Assembly: GCA_963803155.1 (NCBI GenBank)
Contig: CAWDMN010000078.1
Coordinates: 62,001-126,000 of the forward strand
Origin: CAWDMN01 sp963803155
GTDB lineage: Bacteria > Acidobacteriota > Terriglobia > Versatilivoradales > Versatilivoraceae
Direction of reading: 5' to 3'
DNA length: 64,000 nucleotides
Position 1 is the stretch's first letter. Every line of letters starts with the position of its first letter. Positions 52,005 through 60,648 of the stretch are shown in pieces. Under the pieces are notes generated by a model. That model was given only the letters and a program-made list of their open reading frames with translations. It searched no databases and was not told the DNA's origin. A program made the position numbers and the translations under genes.

Positions 52005-54806
52005 CTAATCGTCGTCATCTTTGGCCATTGCCGTCGTGGCCCATTTGGGATAAGGGGCTGAGCTGCCCTTCATGGCATGCCAAAGAATTCGATTCAAGAT
52101 GTCTTCCGGACAGGCATCCACTTGCTTGAAATTCAAATGGGCGGATTGTATGGCGTTTCTGCGAAGCAGTGAGTCCGTGATTTCTTTAGGTGGCGGATTC
52201 ATCTCATCGAGAGGAACTAGGTTGGGGAGGGCCGTAAAGGGCGTCAAGTCTGCTTTTTCAACAAAACAGTCGAACATCGGGGTGGCTGTGGCATCGAATT
52301 GATTCATGGGTGGCAATTCCAATATTTGCTCGATGGTTCTGAGGATGCTGGTGGTGTTGTATTGCGTGCTGACGACTTCTCCCCGCTTGGTGTAAGGGCT
52401 CACGCAAAAAGCCGTGGTCCGATAACCGCTCACATGATCCCATCCATCCTGGGGATCGTCTTCAATCGAAAATATCACGGTCTCCGGCCAAAATCGGCTA
52501 TGGGTGAGGGCTTCAACGATTTGTCCCATGGCTAGATCGTTATCCGCAACCATGGCGGCGGGAGTAGGAGCGCCGTAACTGGTTCCGCTAGTATGATTAT
52601 TGGGAAGGCAGACCAGTACAAGATTAGGGAATTCTCCTTTTTTTTCAAATTCTTTGAGCTCTTGAATGAAAAATCGCGCCCGAAAAGCATCCGGCACATT
52701 TAAGTTCCAGCCCACTGAATTCATGGCAAGATAAGGTCGAAGAGCCTCCACCCCCGGAGTGCTTCCAAAAATAACCTCTCCTTTGGAATCCGAAAATTCC
52801 TTCCAGCAGGCCATCCAATCAGGTTCCTCCGGGCGGTTAGAGGCAGCCCAGCGCACGGCAGGCAGAGCGAATTCACCATAATCGCGCAAGGTTTTCCCAT
52901 GTTTCAAAAGATTGTCCCAGATGAACCCAGTCGGCGCATAAGCCAGGGCATCGATTTCATTCTCTCCCATGCCATCCGGATAACTGCGCGGCCAGCCGGC
53001 AAACGACTTTTCCAGATAGTCGGTGCCGAAGGCCGTGGTGGACCATTGATGGCCATCAGCGCTCAGGATGCCGCTGCAATAAGTGTTATCTAACAACACA
53101 AAATCCCGGGCTATTTTGTGTTGATTCGGGGTGACACGCTCTCCAAAGATGCACAAAGACGGGTCCCCATTCCCTTTTCCTATAGCTCCCAGAACTTGAT
53201 CGTAGGTGCGATTTTCCTTGATGATGTAAACCACGTGTTTGAACAGGCTTGGCTCGCCGATGTGTTCGGGAACGGGCCTGGGCGGTTGTCCTGGCCTTGC
53301 CGGCAACAAGGCTTGGACCATTTTTTCATGCTGATAGTATTTGAAGACTGCTTCAGTCATACGCGCTAGTTCTGACATGCCAGGAAGGGGAATGAGTGAC
53401 AGCGAGCCATGAAACTGACGGGAATTGAACCCCTGCCCGCCACTCCTCGAGTCCTTCTCTTTTTGTGGGGTAATCCCCTTGATATTCGCTACACAAAGTT
53501 GTTTCAGCGCGGGGTGAACCACCAGGGCGCCGGGGAACCAGCCTGTGGGGATTAATCCCAAGAGTTTGGATTGGTGCCGTCGCCCATCGAAGGCGATCAC
53601 GGCCACCGCGTTTTGGGTGCCATTGGCGACATAAAGTCGGTTGCCTTTCTTATCGAAGGCCAGGGCGTTAGGGGATGCGCCAAACAGCGCGGCAGGATTT
53701 GGTTTGACCCAAATGGTTTCCACAATCTTATCGGTAGCTGCGTCGATCACGCTCAGGTTATCGCTGGCGGCATTGGCGCAGACGATCCAGCGGAGATCGG
53801 GCGAAACGGCCAATGCCGAGGCATGCAACTGAACGACAATTTCCGCTCTCAAGGCACCCGTAGCTAAATCAATGGAGGAAATGGACCCCTCACTGGCGGC
53901 GCCAGTTTCGGAGGAAATTTTTGCCTCTGTGCCGCGCCCAGCCGGCCCCTTCGCATCCGTTGCCCGCGGCCGGCCTCCACCCCAATTGCTGACGTACGCT
54001 TTATTTCCCACGAGGACTACATCATAAGGTGCAACTCCCACCTCAAAAAAACGCAAAGGTTTTCCCGTCTTGGCATCAAACTCCCCCAACCGGTTGGAGA
54101 GATTCATGGCCACATAAAGCTTTTTATCGTCCTGTGAAAGAGCTAAGCCCGCCGGGATCTCTTCTTTGCGGCGTGGGGCATTAGCCAGCGGAAGCTGAAT
54201 CGAAAAGATTCCTTTGATAATGCCTTTTTTTGAGACGTCGAATACTTCTACGCTGCCGTTAACGTTACTGAGAAAAATTCGGCTACCCGCATGGGAAAAA
54301 ATAAGTCCTGTATAGCTTAGTTGCCCCTCTTTGGGAGGTTCCAAAATATTTGACGAAGCAGCGGCCGGAGGGGGATTTACATCCGACGGCATTCGCGCAC
54401 GCTGGAGAATGGCGCCGCTGTTGGGATCCAGCGCCACGAGTTCATGAGTCAATCCCGAGACGACCAGCAACCTTCCATTGGGACTGAGCGCCAGCGCCTG
54501 GGGACGCATCCCCGGCAGGGGAATTTGCTTTCCCGCCTGCAATACCCATTGATTGACTGGTACCACCAACTCGCCAGTTTCCTGGATCCCCACGGTTTTT
54601 TGATCATGATTAGTTGCGGAAGTCTGGCCCTGAACAGAGAGAGTGGCCAATATTGCGCCTATCGAAAAAGAAGCCACAAATGAACGGCTTAGGACATGAG
54701 ACATAAATGAAAAAGGTTGGGGGCTTTGGATCGAAGATTTCTGGTTGGACAAGGAAAACCTCACATTAAAGAAAATTGCCGGGATTAACCAACAAGGCCC
54801 AAACAT
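52005..54806 (-). CDS. YncE-like propeller fused to alkaline-phosphatase/phosphoesterase domain
   Basis: ~933 residues. The N-terminus has a signal peptide (SFSIGAILATLSVQGQTSA). A YVTN/YncE beta-propeller follows (~60-450, with LVVSGLTHELVALDP, PDLRWIVCANAASDNLSVID), then a phosphoesterase domain (~540-930): KHVVYIIKENRTYDQVLG, LDNTYCSGILSADGHQW, VIFSIEDDPQDGWDHVSGYR. The last block carries the Asp and His residues of the metal site, and the Thr/Ser nucleophile region is ENRTYDQ. This matches bifunctional YncE family/alkaline phosphatase family proteins. The ATG at 54806 has AAAGG at 6 bases and starts 2 bases after the GntR stop, so translation is coupled; an internal ATG at 54704 starts at the signal peptide. 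Confidence 0.85.
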   Translation of the reverse strand: MFGPCWLIPAIFFNVRFSLSNQKSSIQSPQPFSFMSHVLSRSFVASFSIGAILATLSVQGQTSATNHDQKTVGIQETGELVVPVNQWVLQAGKQIPLPGMRPQALALSPNGRLLVVSGLTHELVALDPNSGAILQRARMPSDVNPPPAAASSNILEPPKEGQLSYTGLIFSHAGSRIFLSNVNGSVEVFDVSKKGIIKGIFSIQLPLANAPRRKEEIPAGLALSQDDKKLYVAMNLSNRLGEFDAKTGKPLRFFEVGVAPYDVVLVGNKAYVSNWGGGRPRATDAKGPAGRGTEAKISSETGAASEGSISSIDLATGALRAEIVVQLHASALAVSPDLRWIVCANAASDNLSVIDAATDKIVETIWVKPNPAALFGASPNALAFDKKGNRLYVANGTQNAVAVIAFDGRRHQSKLLGLIPTGWFPGALVVHPALKQLCVANIKGITPQKEKDSRSGGQGFNSRQFHGSLSLIPLPGMSELARMTEAVFKYYQHEKMVQALLPARPGQPPRPVPEHIGEPSLFKHVVYIIKENRTYDQVLGAIGKGNGDPSLCIFGERVTPNQHKIARDFVLLDNTYCSGILSADGHQWSTTAFGTDYLEKSFAGWPRSYPDGMGENEIDALAYAPTGFIWDNLLKHGKTLRDYGEFALPAVRWAASNRPEEPDWMACWKEFSDSKGEVIFGSTPGVEALRPYLAMNSVGWNLNVPDAFRARFFIQELKEFEKKGEFPNLVLVCLPNNHTSGTSYGAPTPAAMVADNDLAMGQIVEALTHSRFWPETVIFSIEDDPQDGWDHVSGYRTTAFCVSPYTKRGEVVSTQYNTTSILRTIEQILELPPMNQFDATATPMFDCFVEKADLTPFTALPNLVPLDEMNPPPKEITDSLLRRNAIQSAHLNFKQVDACPEDILNRILWHAMKGSSAPYPKWATTAMAKDDDD

Positions 54807-54808
54807 GA

Positions 54809-55579
54809 TCAACCTTTGCGGCTGGCCGTCGACCGGCGGGAGTGGACAATCGCCGTGTATAAATCGCCGCGAAAGGCGGCAGTAACCAATTCTACCGGAA
54901 TATCATGTTTGGAAAAAGTCTTCCGATGAACGATCAACACGACGGAGGTGGTCGGTAAATTTAACAATTGTTTTTGTTTGCGTGTGGGACGCGATGCCGA
55001 TATTTCTTCGACACAACGCGTCAGGTCGAGATGGTACTTCTGCTCGATGGTTCGATATAAGGAATGCCGGGATAAATCATACTGATCCAATCCGGGACAC
55101 AAATGACAGGGAATTTGAACTGATTCTAGGGCGAGTGGGATCCCATCGCTTAGACGCAGTCGCCGAATTTCGTAAACATAGTCGGCGGGAGAGAGGTTGA
55201 AAAAATCTCGCGTGGCCACGGAAGGCTTAATCTGTTTGAAGGAAAGCAGACGGCTGGAGGGACGGCTGCCTCGCGCCTGCATCTCTTCGGTAAAACTCCG
55301 CATCTCCTGTTCCTGTTTTTGTACCTTGGAGGTCGAGACAAAAGTGCCTCTGCCGCGTTGGCATTCTATCAACCCCTCCCGTTCCAATAAGTCGTAGGCT
55401 TGGCGCAGGGTCATCCGGCTCACCCTGCACGTGGAACAGAGGATTCGTTCCGGCGGAAGGCCTTTCCCCGGCGCCAAAATTCCTTCCCGGATGAGAGACC
55501 GCAGCCCCTTGGCAATTTGCAAATAGATGGGGGTGGGATCTTTTTTGTCCAGATGAAGGGCCAGCGCCAATTTGAGCAT
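54809..55579 (-). CDS. GntR-family (HutC/UTRA) transcriptional regulator
   Basis: N-terminal winged helix (~10-75: YLQIAKGLRSLIREGILAPG, LPPERILCSTCRVSRMTLRQAYDLLEREG, RGRGTFVS) and a UTRA ligand domain (~95-235). UTRA regulators of this type (NagR, DasR) respond to amino-sugar phosphates. The adjacent NanE-NanK and RhaT genes, and an operator-like GGTCTAG dyad at 58836-58853, fit that role (inference). The ATG at 55579 has GAGGAG 3 bases upstream; a TTG at 55594 has AGGGAG 8 bases upstream, and that site lies in copy R7 of the 145-base repeat. Either could be the real start. Confidence 0.87.
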   Translation of the reverse strand: MLKLALALHLDKKDPTPIYLQIAKGLRSLIREGILAPGKGLPPERILCSTCRVSRMTLRQAYDLLEREGLIECQRGRGTFVSTSKVQKQEQEMRSFTEEMQARGSRPSSRLLSFKQIKPSVATRDFFNLSPADYVYEIRRLRLSDGIPLALESVQIPCHLCPGLDQYDLSRHSLYRTIEQKYHLDLTRCVEEISASRPTRKQKQLLNLPTTSVVLIVHRKTFSKHDIPVELVTAAFRGDLYTAIVHSRRSTASRKG

Positions 55580-55605
55580 TTTCTCCTCAGCCAAGGCAAA
55601 TTCTC

Positions 55606-55835
55606 CCTAGAAAATAGCGTGGATGGAGGCGGGATGCCCTCACTCCGCCTGAGTTTGCCACGCTTGCTGAGACGGCCTGAGGGCAGGCCGCCTCCATCAT
55701 CCCCTTTTCATTTTCTTGCTGTGCCAGCCGCGCTGGCATGAGTGGCTCCTTAGAAAATCCCCCTTCAAAGGGGGAATAAATTTTCATGCTCGTGTTGTGC
55801 CCGCTGTGTTGGCATGTGCAGATCCTTAGAAAATT
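55606..55835 (-). repeat. 145-base unit repeat, copy R7 (with partial second unit)
   Basis: On the minus strand: ...AGCCACTCATGCCAGCGCG, GGCACAGCAAGAAAATG..., GGAGGCGGCCTGCCC..., CGCCTCCATCCACGC..., TATTTTCTAGGGAG. A second partial unit with a CCCCCTTCAAAGGGGG hairpin precedes it. The gap 55580-55988 holds nothing else. Confidence 0.85.
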
Positions 55836-55988
55836 TCCGCCGCACGGTGCCAAACGGAAGGGCGCTTTTGCCGAATGCGCCTACGGGGTTGGCTTAGTCG
55901 GACGGTTCCGCGAATCGTTTCTCTTTTTCGGGCTTTCGGCATCGCCAGCGGGATAAGGGCATCCCGCCTCAAAATGCCGCGCCTTAAT

Positions 55989-57668
55989 TCACCAGCCCCT
56001 TGAGGTGATACTGGTCGGAGACTGCATGGAAAGCTGAATTTGAGCCGCCGCGTCACGTTCCAACTTTTCCAGCAGCGCGGCTACTGCACCCAACACTCCA
56101 CTGAAATACCCCAGCCTGGAAATCTGGATTTGGATTTTCCTGAGATCCCAGACCGAAACCCGCCCTTGCAGTTCTTTCTGAAAATGCTCCAGCAACAGCG
56201 AGTTGTTTTCCATTATTCCTCCGGAAAGAATGACCATTTCAGGATCCAGAATATGGATGATGCAAGCCACTCCAGTGGCCAAATGAGCGGCTAAAGTCTG
56301 GACCGCCCTGACAGCGGCGGGATTCCCCTGAGAGGCAGCGGCGATGACCTCTTCAGCCGTCTTATATTTGTCACCGGCAAAACGGAGCAGGGCACTGGCA
56401 TTGGCATACGCCTCCAGGCAGCCCTTTTTCCCGCATGTGCAGGGAACCCCCTCGGGAACCAAGGTGATGTGCCCCAGTGCGTTGGCAAAATAATGGGATC
56501 CTCGATGCAGATTGCCGCCAATAATACAGCCTCCCCCCACGCCGGTTCCCAGCGTGATACAGACGAAATTATCGACTTTCCGCCCGCTTCCAAATTGTTT
56601 TTCAGCTAAGGCCAGCGCATTGGCATCATTTTCCACGGCGACAGGCAAACTTGTTGCCGATTGCAGTTCCTGGGCGATTGGCGCACCGGTCCAGCCTGGC
56701 AAATTCTCGGTGGCATAAGCCACACGGCCCGTGAGGTTATCCACCCACCCCGCGGTGGCAATTCCCAATCCGGCCGGAGAAAGCCCTTTGGCTTGCGCGG
56801 ATTGTAGAGCCTGAAATGCCACGCGCTTCAGGTGATCGAGTAGAACCTGGCGTCCGCCGCCAGCAGGTGTGGGGACCGCCGCACTATCGAGGAGTTCTCC
56901 AGTTCTGGAAACCGCGCCCCATTTGGTGTTGGTTCCGCCAAGATCAATGCCCAGGAAGTGCCGCTGCTGGTTGGTTTGAACCTCCTCCAAACGCAGTCGT
57001 TCGACAAACCGTTTGGTGATTTCACGCGGGCAAGTCACGGCAGTGCCGACAATCACCGCATGGGCTCCGGCCCTCAATGCCTCTCTGGCTTGGTCTGGAG
57101 TGGCAATGCGGCCTTCGCTGATTACAGGCACCTTCAGCTTTTGCGCAAGCAGCGCGACAAAGTCGGTTTCAAAAGCCAGGATGTGCTTGGTTTCCAGTGT
57201 GTAGCCCCGCAGGGTGGAGGACACCAGGTCGGCGCCGGCTTTTTCCGCCGCCAGGGCCTCCTCCAGAGTGGCAATATCGGCCATGACTGGGACTGCCAGT
57301 TCTGTTTTGATTTTGCGTATTCGATCCAATGCCCCTCGCAATTGTCCCCGCGAGGAACAATCCAATGCAATGATGTCTGCGCCAGCTGCCACTAGATTAC
57401 GCGCCTCTTCAAAGGATCCGGTAATCAGCCACCCCCCTTCCGGCAGAGGAGTCTTGTGGATCCCGATAATGGGAAGATCGACGGCTTTTCGAATGGCCCG
57501 GATATCCTCCGCTCCGTTGGCCCGGATACCGGCAGCTCCGCCATCGCTCGCTGCCACGGCAAATCGCATCATGGAATCCGGCCCGTGAAAGATGTCCCCC
57601 TCTGCTGCTTGACAGGAGACTATGAGCTGCTTGCGGAATTTTTCATATATTGATGGAAATGAATTCAT
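55989..57668 (-). CDS. nanE-nanK: Fused N-acetylmannosamine-6-phosphate epimerase and ROK kinase (NanE-NanK)
   Basis: 559 residues. The N-terminal half (~1-225) is NanE: LIVSCQAAEGDIF, GAAGIRANGAEDI, IIGIHKTPLPEG, ALDCSSRG and ADLVSSTLRGYT. The C-terminal half is a ROK sugar kinase: FLGIDLGGTNTKWGAVS, VENDANALALAEK, TLGTGVGGG and CTCGKKGCLEAYAN (ROK zinc motif). Together they turn N-acetylmannosamine to its 6-phosphate and then to GlcNAc-6-phosphate in the cytoplasm. The ATG at 57668 overlaps the stop of the transporter gene (ATGA), showing translational coupling; AGGAG lies 4 bases before it. An upstream start at 57698 is less likely. No nanA lyase is in the window, so the substrate may be ManNAc itself. 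Confidence 0.9.
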   Translation of the reverse strand: MNSFPSIYEKFRKQLIVSCQAAEGDIFHGPDSMMRFAVAASDGGAAGIRANGAEDIRAIRKAVDLPIIGIHKTPLPEGGWLITGSFEEARNLVAAGADIIALDCSSRGQLRGALDRIRKIKTELAVPVMADIATLEEALAAEKAGADLVSSTLRGYTLETKHILAFETDFVALLAQKLKVPVISEGRIATPDQAREALRAGAHAVIVGTAVTCPREITKRFVERLRLEEVQTNQQRHFLGIDLGGTNTKWGAVSRTGELLDSAAVPTPAGGGRQVLLDHLKRVAFQALQSAQAKGLSPAGLGIATAGWVDNLTGRVAYATENLPGWTGAPIAQELQSATSLPVAVENDANALALAEKQFGSGRKVDNFVCITLGTGVGGGCIIGGNLHRGSHYFANALGHITLVPEGVPCTCGKKGCLEAYANASALLRFAGDKYKTAEEVIAAASQGNPAAVRAVQTLAAHLATGVACIIHILDPEMVILSGGIMENNSLLLEHFQKELQGRVSVWDLRKIQIQISRLGYFSGVLGAVAALLEKLERDAAAQIQLSMQSPTSITSRGW

Positions 57669-58675
57669 GAGACTCCTAATTTGGAGGCCGCCGCACAAAA
57701 TACGATGGCCAGCAATATGGTAATAATCCCAAAACGCATAAATCGAGCCGCTTCACGCGGCGCCTGGCGCCACTCGCCCAGCCAGACTCCCATCAGATTC
57801 GCCACCAGCAACCCCACGGCAAGGCTCAAGGGCCATCCGATCGAAGGGCCCATCTCCCCCAGCAGCGGAGTGGCGGCGCCATAGAGGAAAATGCTGCCTC
57901 CCCACAACAATCCCATCACTATGCTCAATCCCCAGGCTCTTCCGCCACCCGCATGGATTAAGAGACTCTGGGATTTATTCTTCCGTATCAGGTAGTAACA
58001 AAAGCACAGGTTCGGCAGGGAACCCGCCGCCAACATTAACAGCCAGATGCAATTGGTGGCGGCAAACCGCGAAACCCCCATCTGGACTCCCACCTCGGCA
58101 ATGGGGAGGGCAAGAGTGTACCCAATATTGAATATGGCTGAAATAATGCCGGAGCCTATGCAAAAGAAAAAGGCTTGAAAACTTCTTCGGGCAGTGGCCG
58201 TGGAGGCAGTGTTTCCTTCTCTTTTTCGGCCCGCCACCCCGCACAGCGTCACTCCCAGCAAAAAAGTCACAATGCCAAAAAGCAGGAGACCAAGCCGTGC
58301 GTTCCACTGGAACTGGTGCTGCAAAAGAAGGGGAACCAATGATCCAAGGGCGGAACTCAACCCAATGACCAAACTATTGGCCAACGATACTCCCAGGCGG
58401 TCCACACTCAAGCCGAATAGAATCGACCCAAATCCCCAGACGAACCCGAACGATAGGGCTGCGGCCAGGGCATTGCCGGGTGAGGCGGAATAGATGCCGA
58501 AAACATCGGGAACCATGAAAAACGCCATGCAGATCGGCATAATCAGGCAGGCAGTCGCGATGAAAACCATCCAGATGTGTTCCCACTTCCAGGCGGGAAT
58601 CAACTTCATCGGAGTTGTAAACAATCCATTAAAAATTCCCGACACCACAGCCAAAAAAACTCCAAGAAAAATCAT
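57665..58675 (-). CDS. RhaT-family sugar transporter
   Basis: 336 residues with ~10 transmembrane helices in the pattern of the L-rhamnose/proton symporter RhaT family: an N-terminal FNGLFTTPMKLIPAWKWEH, WGFGSILFGLSVDRLGVSL and GLLWGGSIFLYGAA. In this place, coupled to NanE-NanK and below an amino-sugar type operator, the likely cargo is an N-acetylated sugar such as ManNAc rather than rhamnose (inference). Its stop overlaps the next ATG by 4 bases. No clear ribosome-binding site was noted upstream of the ATG; an in-frame start at 58675 is the only one fitting the first helix. Confidence 0.85.
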   Translation of the reverse strand: MIFLGVFLAVVSGIFNGLFTTPMKLIPAWKWEHIWMVFIATACLIMPICMAFFMVPDVFGIYSASPGNALAAALSFGFVWGFGSILFGLSVDRLGVSLANSLVIGLSSALGSLVPLLLQHQFQWNARLGLLLFGIVTFLLGVTLCGVAGRKREGNTASTATARRSFQAFFFCIGSGIISAIFNIGYTLALPIAEVGVQMGVSRFAATNCIWLLMLAAGSLPNLCFCYYLIRKNKSQSLLIHAGGGRAWGLSIVMGLLWGGSIFLYGAATPLLGEMGPSIGWPLSLAVGLLVANLMGVWLGEWRQAPREAARFMRFGIITILLAIVFCAAASKLGVS

Positions 58676-58835
58676 GATGTCCCCTCCCGCTCAAAAGTGG
58701 CAAATGGTTTGCTAATCAGTCCAGAGAAAAGCGTCAACTCTCTCCTCGGAATAAGTGGGTATATTTCAATTTGCGCAAACAAGAATTCTCCATTCTGATT
58801 TTTCTTGACATGAAAGAGGCCCCTTGCTATCAATT

Positions 58836-58853
58836 GGTCTAGACAACTAGACC
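58836..58853. promoter_or_regulatory. GntR-type operator upstream of the transporter/NanE-NanK operon
   Basis: GGTCTAGACAACTAGACC: arms GGTCTAG and CTAGACC separated by ACAA. It resembles the known TGGTCTAGACCA operator of NagR/DasR-type GntR regulators, with a longer spacer. It is 160 bases upstream of the transporter start. The gap 58676-59082 has no other feature. Confidence 0.65.
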
Positions 58854-59082
58854 GTTGTCATCGTAGCAAAGCATCTTAGGGATGCCAAGCGAAAAGGCGG
58901 TTTTGGCGTGTCGCCCTTGCATCAAACCCTCCTTTCCCGGCATGGTGCTCACATCCCCATCGGGATGAGCTTCCATGCCGGGTTTACTCTGGAGGCGGGA
59001 TGCCCTCATTCCGAGGGCAATTTTTCCAGACTTAATCAATTTCGCTTTTCCCCCTGCCTTAGGTTGTCGCGGCAGGGATTTT

Positions 59083-59228
59083 CTGAGGAGCTTCTCATGC
59101 CAGCGTGGCTGGCACGGCAAGAAGATGAAAATGGGATGATGGAGGCGGCCTGCCCTCAGGCCGTCTCCGCAAGCTTGGCAAACTCAGGCGGAGTGGGGCG
59201 CCCCGTCTCCATCCGCGCTATTTTCTAG
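59083..59228 (+). repeat. 145-base unit repeat, copy R8 (tandem)
   Basis: TCTGAGGAGCTTCTCATGCC..., TGGCTGGCACGGCAAGAAG, GGAGGCGGCCTGCCC, CCCCGTCTCCATCC, ending TTTTCTAGGGAG. Confidence 0.85.
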
Positions 59229-59372
59229 GGAGCTTCTCATGCCAGCGTGGCTGGCACGACAAGAAGATGAAAATGGGATAGTGGAGGCAGCCTGCCCTCA
59301 GGCCGTCTGAGCAAGCTTGGCAAACTCAGATAGGGCACCCCGCCTCCATCCACGCTTTTTTTAGGAGAGATT
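59229..59372 (+). repeat. 145-base unit repeat, copy R9 (tandem)
   Basis: Second copy directly after R8, ~90% identical by eye. It ends TTTTTTTAGGAGAGATTC just before the ribosome-binding site of the DUF4434 gene. Confidence 0.85.
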
Positions 59373-59388
59373 CTTGGAGGAGATGAGC

Positions 59389-60462
59389 ATGTCGAGATTG
59401 ATGAATCGGCGCAAAGCCTTATATGCCTTGGGCCTCGGCGCCACTTATTTTCAGAGCCCCGGGAGGAATGGCTTTTCTGCTCCCTCCGCCATAACAACCA
59501 AACCAATTCTGGGGAGCTGGTTTGAATTTCAGCATCACAGCCCGCAAGAAGGAGTTCCCTGGAATCCGGCTTGTGCCAATTTTACTTGCGAGCAATGGGA
59601 CGCCAAGATCCGGGAGATTGCCGAAATTGGAATGGAGTACTTGGTGCTCTTATGTACGGCCGTCCATTTTAAGGCTTTCTTCCCGACCAAGATTTTCCCC
59701 AAGTATAAGCTGAAATGTGAAGATCCCCTGGAGAGTGTGCTCAAGGCAGCGGACAAATATGGCGTTAAATTTTTTATTGGCGGCGGATTTTACGGGGAAT
59801 GGACGGACCCGCATATCATCATTGATTCCGTGGCCACTCGAAAACGAATGCAGGCCATTGAAGAACTCGCCAAGCTTTACAGCCATCATCGTAGCTTCTA
59901 CGGTTGGTATTGGCCGAACGAAGCGGAAATCAACCCGTACTATTCCGAGGAGTTTATCGGCTACGTCAACACCTGCTCAAAACTGGCCCGTTCATTAACT
60001 CCGAAGCGGAAAATTATGATCGCTCCTTATGGGACGAGAGTGGCAAAACCTGACGATAAATATGTCCGGCAGTTGGAGAAAATGGATGTCGATATGATTG
60101 CCTACCAGGATGAAGTGGGAGTCCGAAAATCCAAGGTTTCAGAGACCGCTGCTTTTTATGAAGGCTTGAAGAAAGCCCACGACCGTGTTTCCAAAGCGAA
60201 GATTTGGGCCGACGTCGAGGTTTTTGAATTTGAGGGGAAAGTATACGACAGCTCACTGCTTCCTGCCTCTTTCGCGCGAGTCCAAAAGCAATTAGAGGCT
60301 GTCTCTCCATGCGTGGATGCCATTTTGATTTATCAATACCAGGGCATGATGAACAAGCCCGGATCACTGGCCTTTGCGGGCTCTCCCACCTCTACTACTC
60401 TTTATTCCGATTATGTGAAGTGGCTGAAACAGAATTATCCCACCATGTTGACGAAAAAATAA
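59389..60462 (+). CDS. Exported DUF4434 TIM-barrel protein
   Basis: ~357 residues. N-terminus LMNRRKALYALGLGATYF looks like a twin-arginine-type signal. The rest resembles DUF4434 barrels: LGSWFEFQHHSPQEG, KIREIAEIGMEYLVL, KYGVKFFIGGGFYGEW, FYGWYWPNEAEI and MDVDMIAYQDEVG. These are glycosidase-like proteins of uncertain activity; candidate acidic residues are in WPNEAE and YQDE. The ATG at 59389 has GGAGGAG 6 bases upstream; an earlier ATG at 59383 is too close to that site. It lies right after repeat copies R8 and R9. Confidence 0.82.
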   Translation: MSRLMNRRKALYALGLGATYFQSPGRNGFSAPSAITTKPILGSWFEFQHHSPQEGVPWNPACANFTCEQWDAKIREIAEIGMEYLVLLCTAVHFKAFFPTKIFPKYKLKCEDPLESVLKAADKYGVKFFIGGGFYGEWTDPHIIIDSVATRKRMQAIEELAKLYSHHRSFYGWYWPNEAEINPYYSEEFIGYVNTCSKLARSLTPKRKIMIAPYGTRVAKPDDKYVRQLEKMDVDMIAYQDEVGVRKSKVSETAAFYEGLKKAHDRVSKAKIWADVEVFEFEGKVYDSSLLPASFARVQKQLEAVSPCVDAILIYQYQGMMNKPGSLAFAGSPTSTTLYSDYVKWLKQNYPTMLTKK

Positions 60463-60648
60463 AAGCGACGGGAGGGCGGGCCTTCTCGCGAGTCGTCTTG
60501 CGGGATTGGGGGAGGCAAGGCTCGCGAGGAGACTCATCCTCCTCAAGGGCAAGGAGCAACTGGCACATCTTAGCAATCTCTTCCGTATCGTTGAAATATC
60601 CTCAGGCAATCTGGAAAAAAAACGTTTCATAATTGCAGAGTCAGATAA

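Noticed and set aside
58805..58830. TTGACA...TGCTAT as a promoter on the plus strand
   Set aside because: The spacer would be only 14 bases and no plus-strand gene follows for more than 500 bases.
59083..59372. Tandem R8/R9 as a possible CRISPR array
   Set aside because: Two long units of ~145 bases with no unique spacers; the same unit is dispersed across the window.
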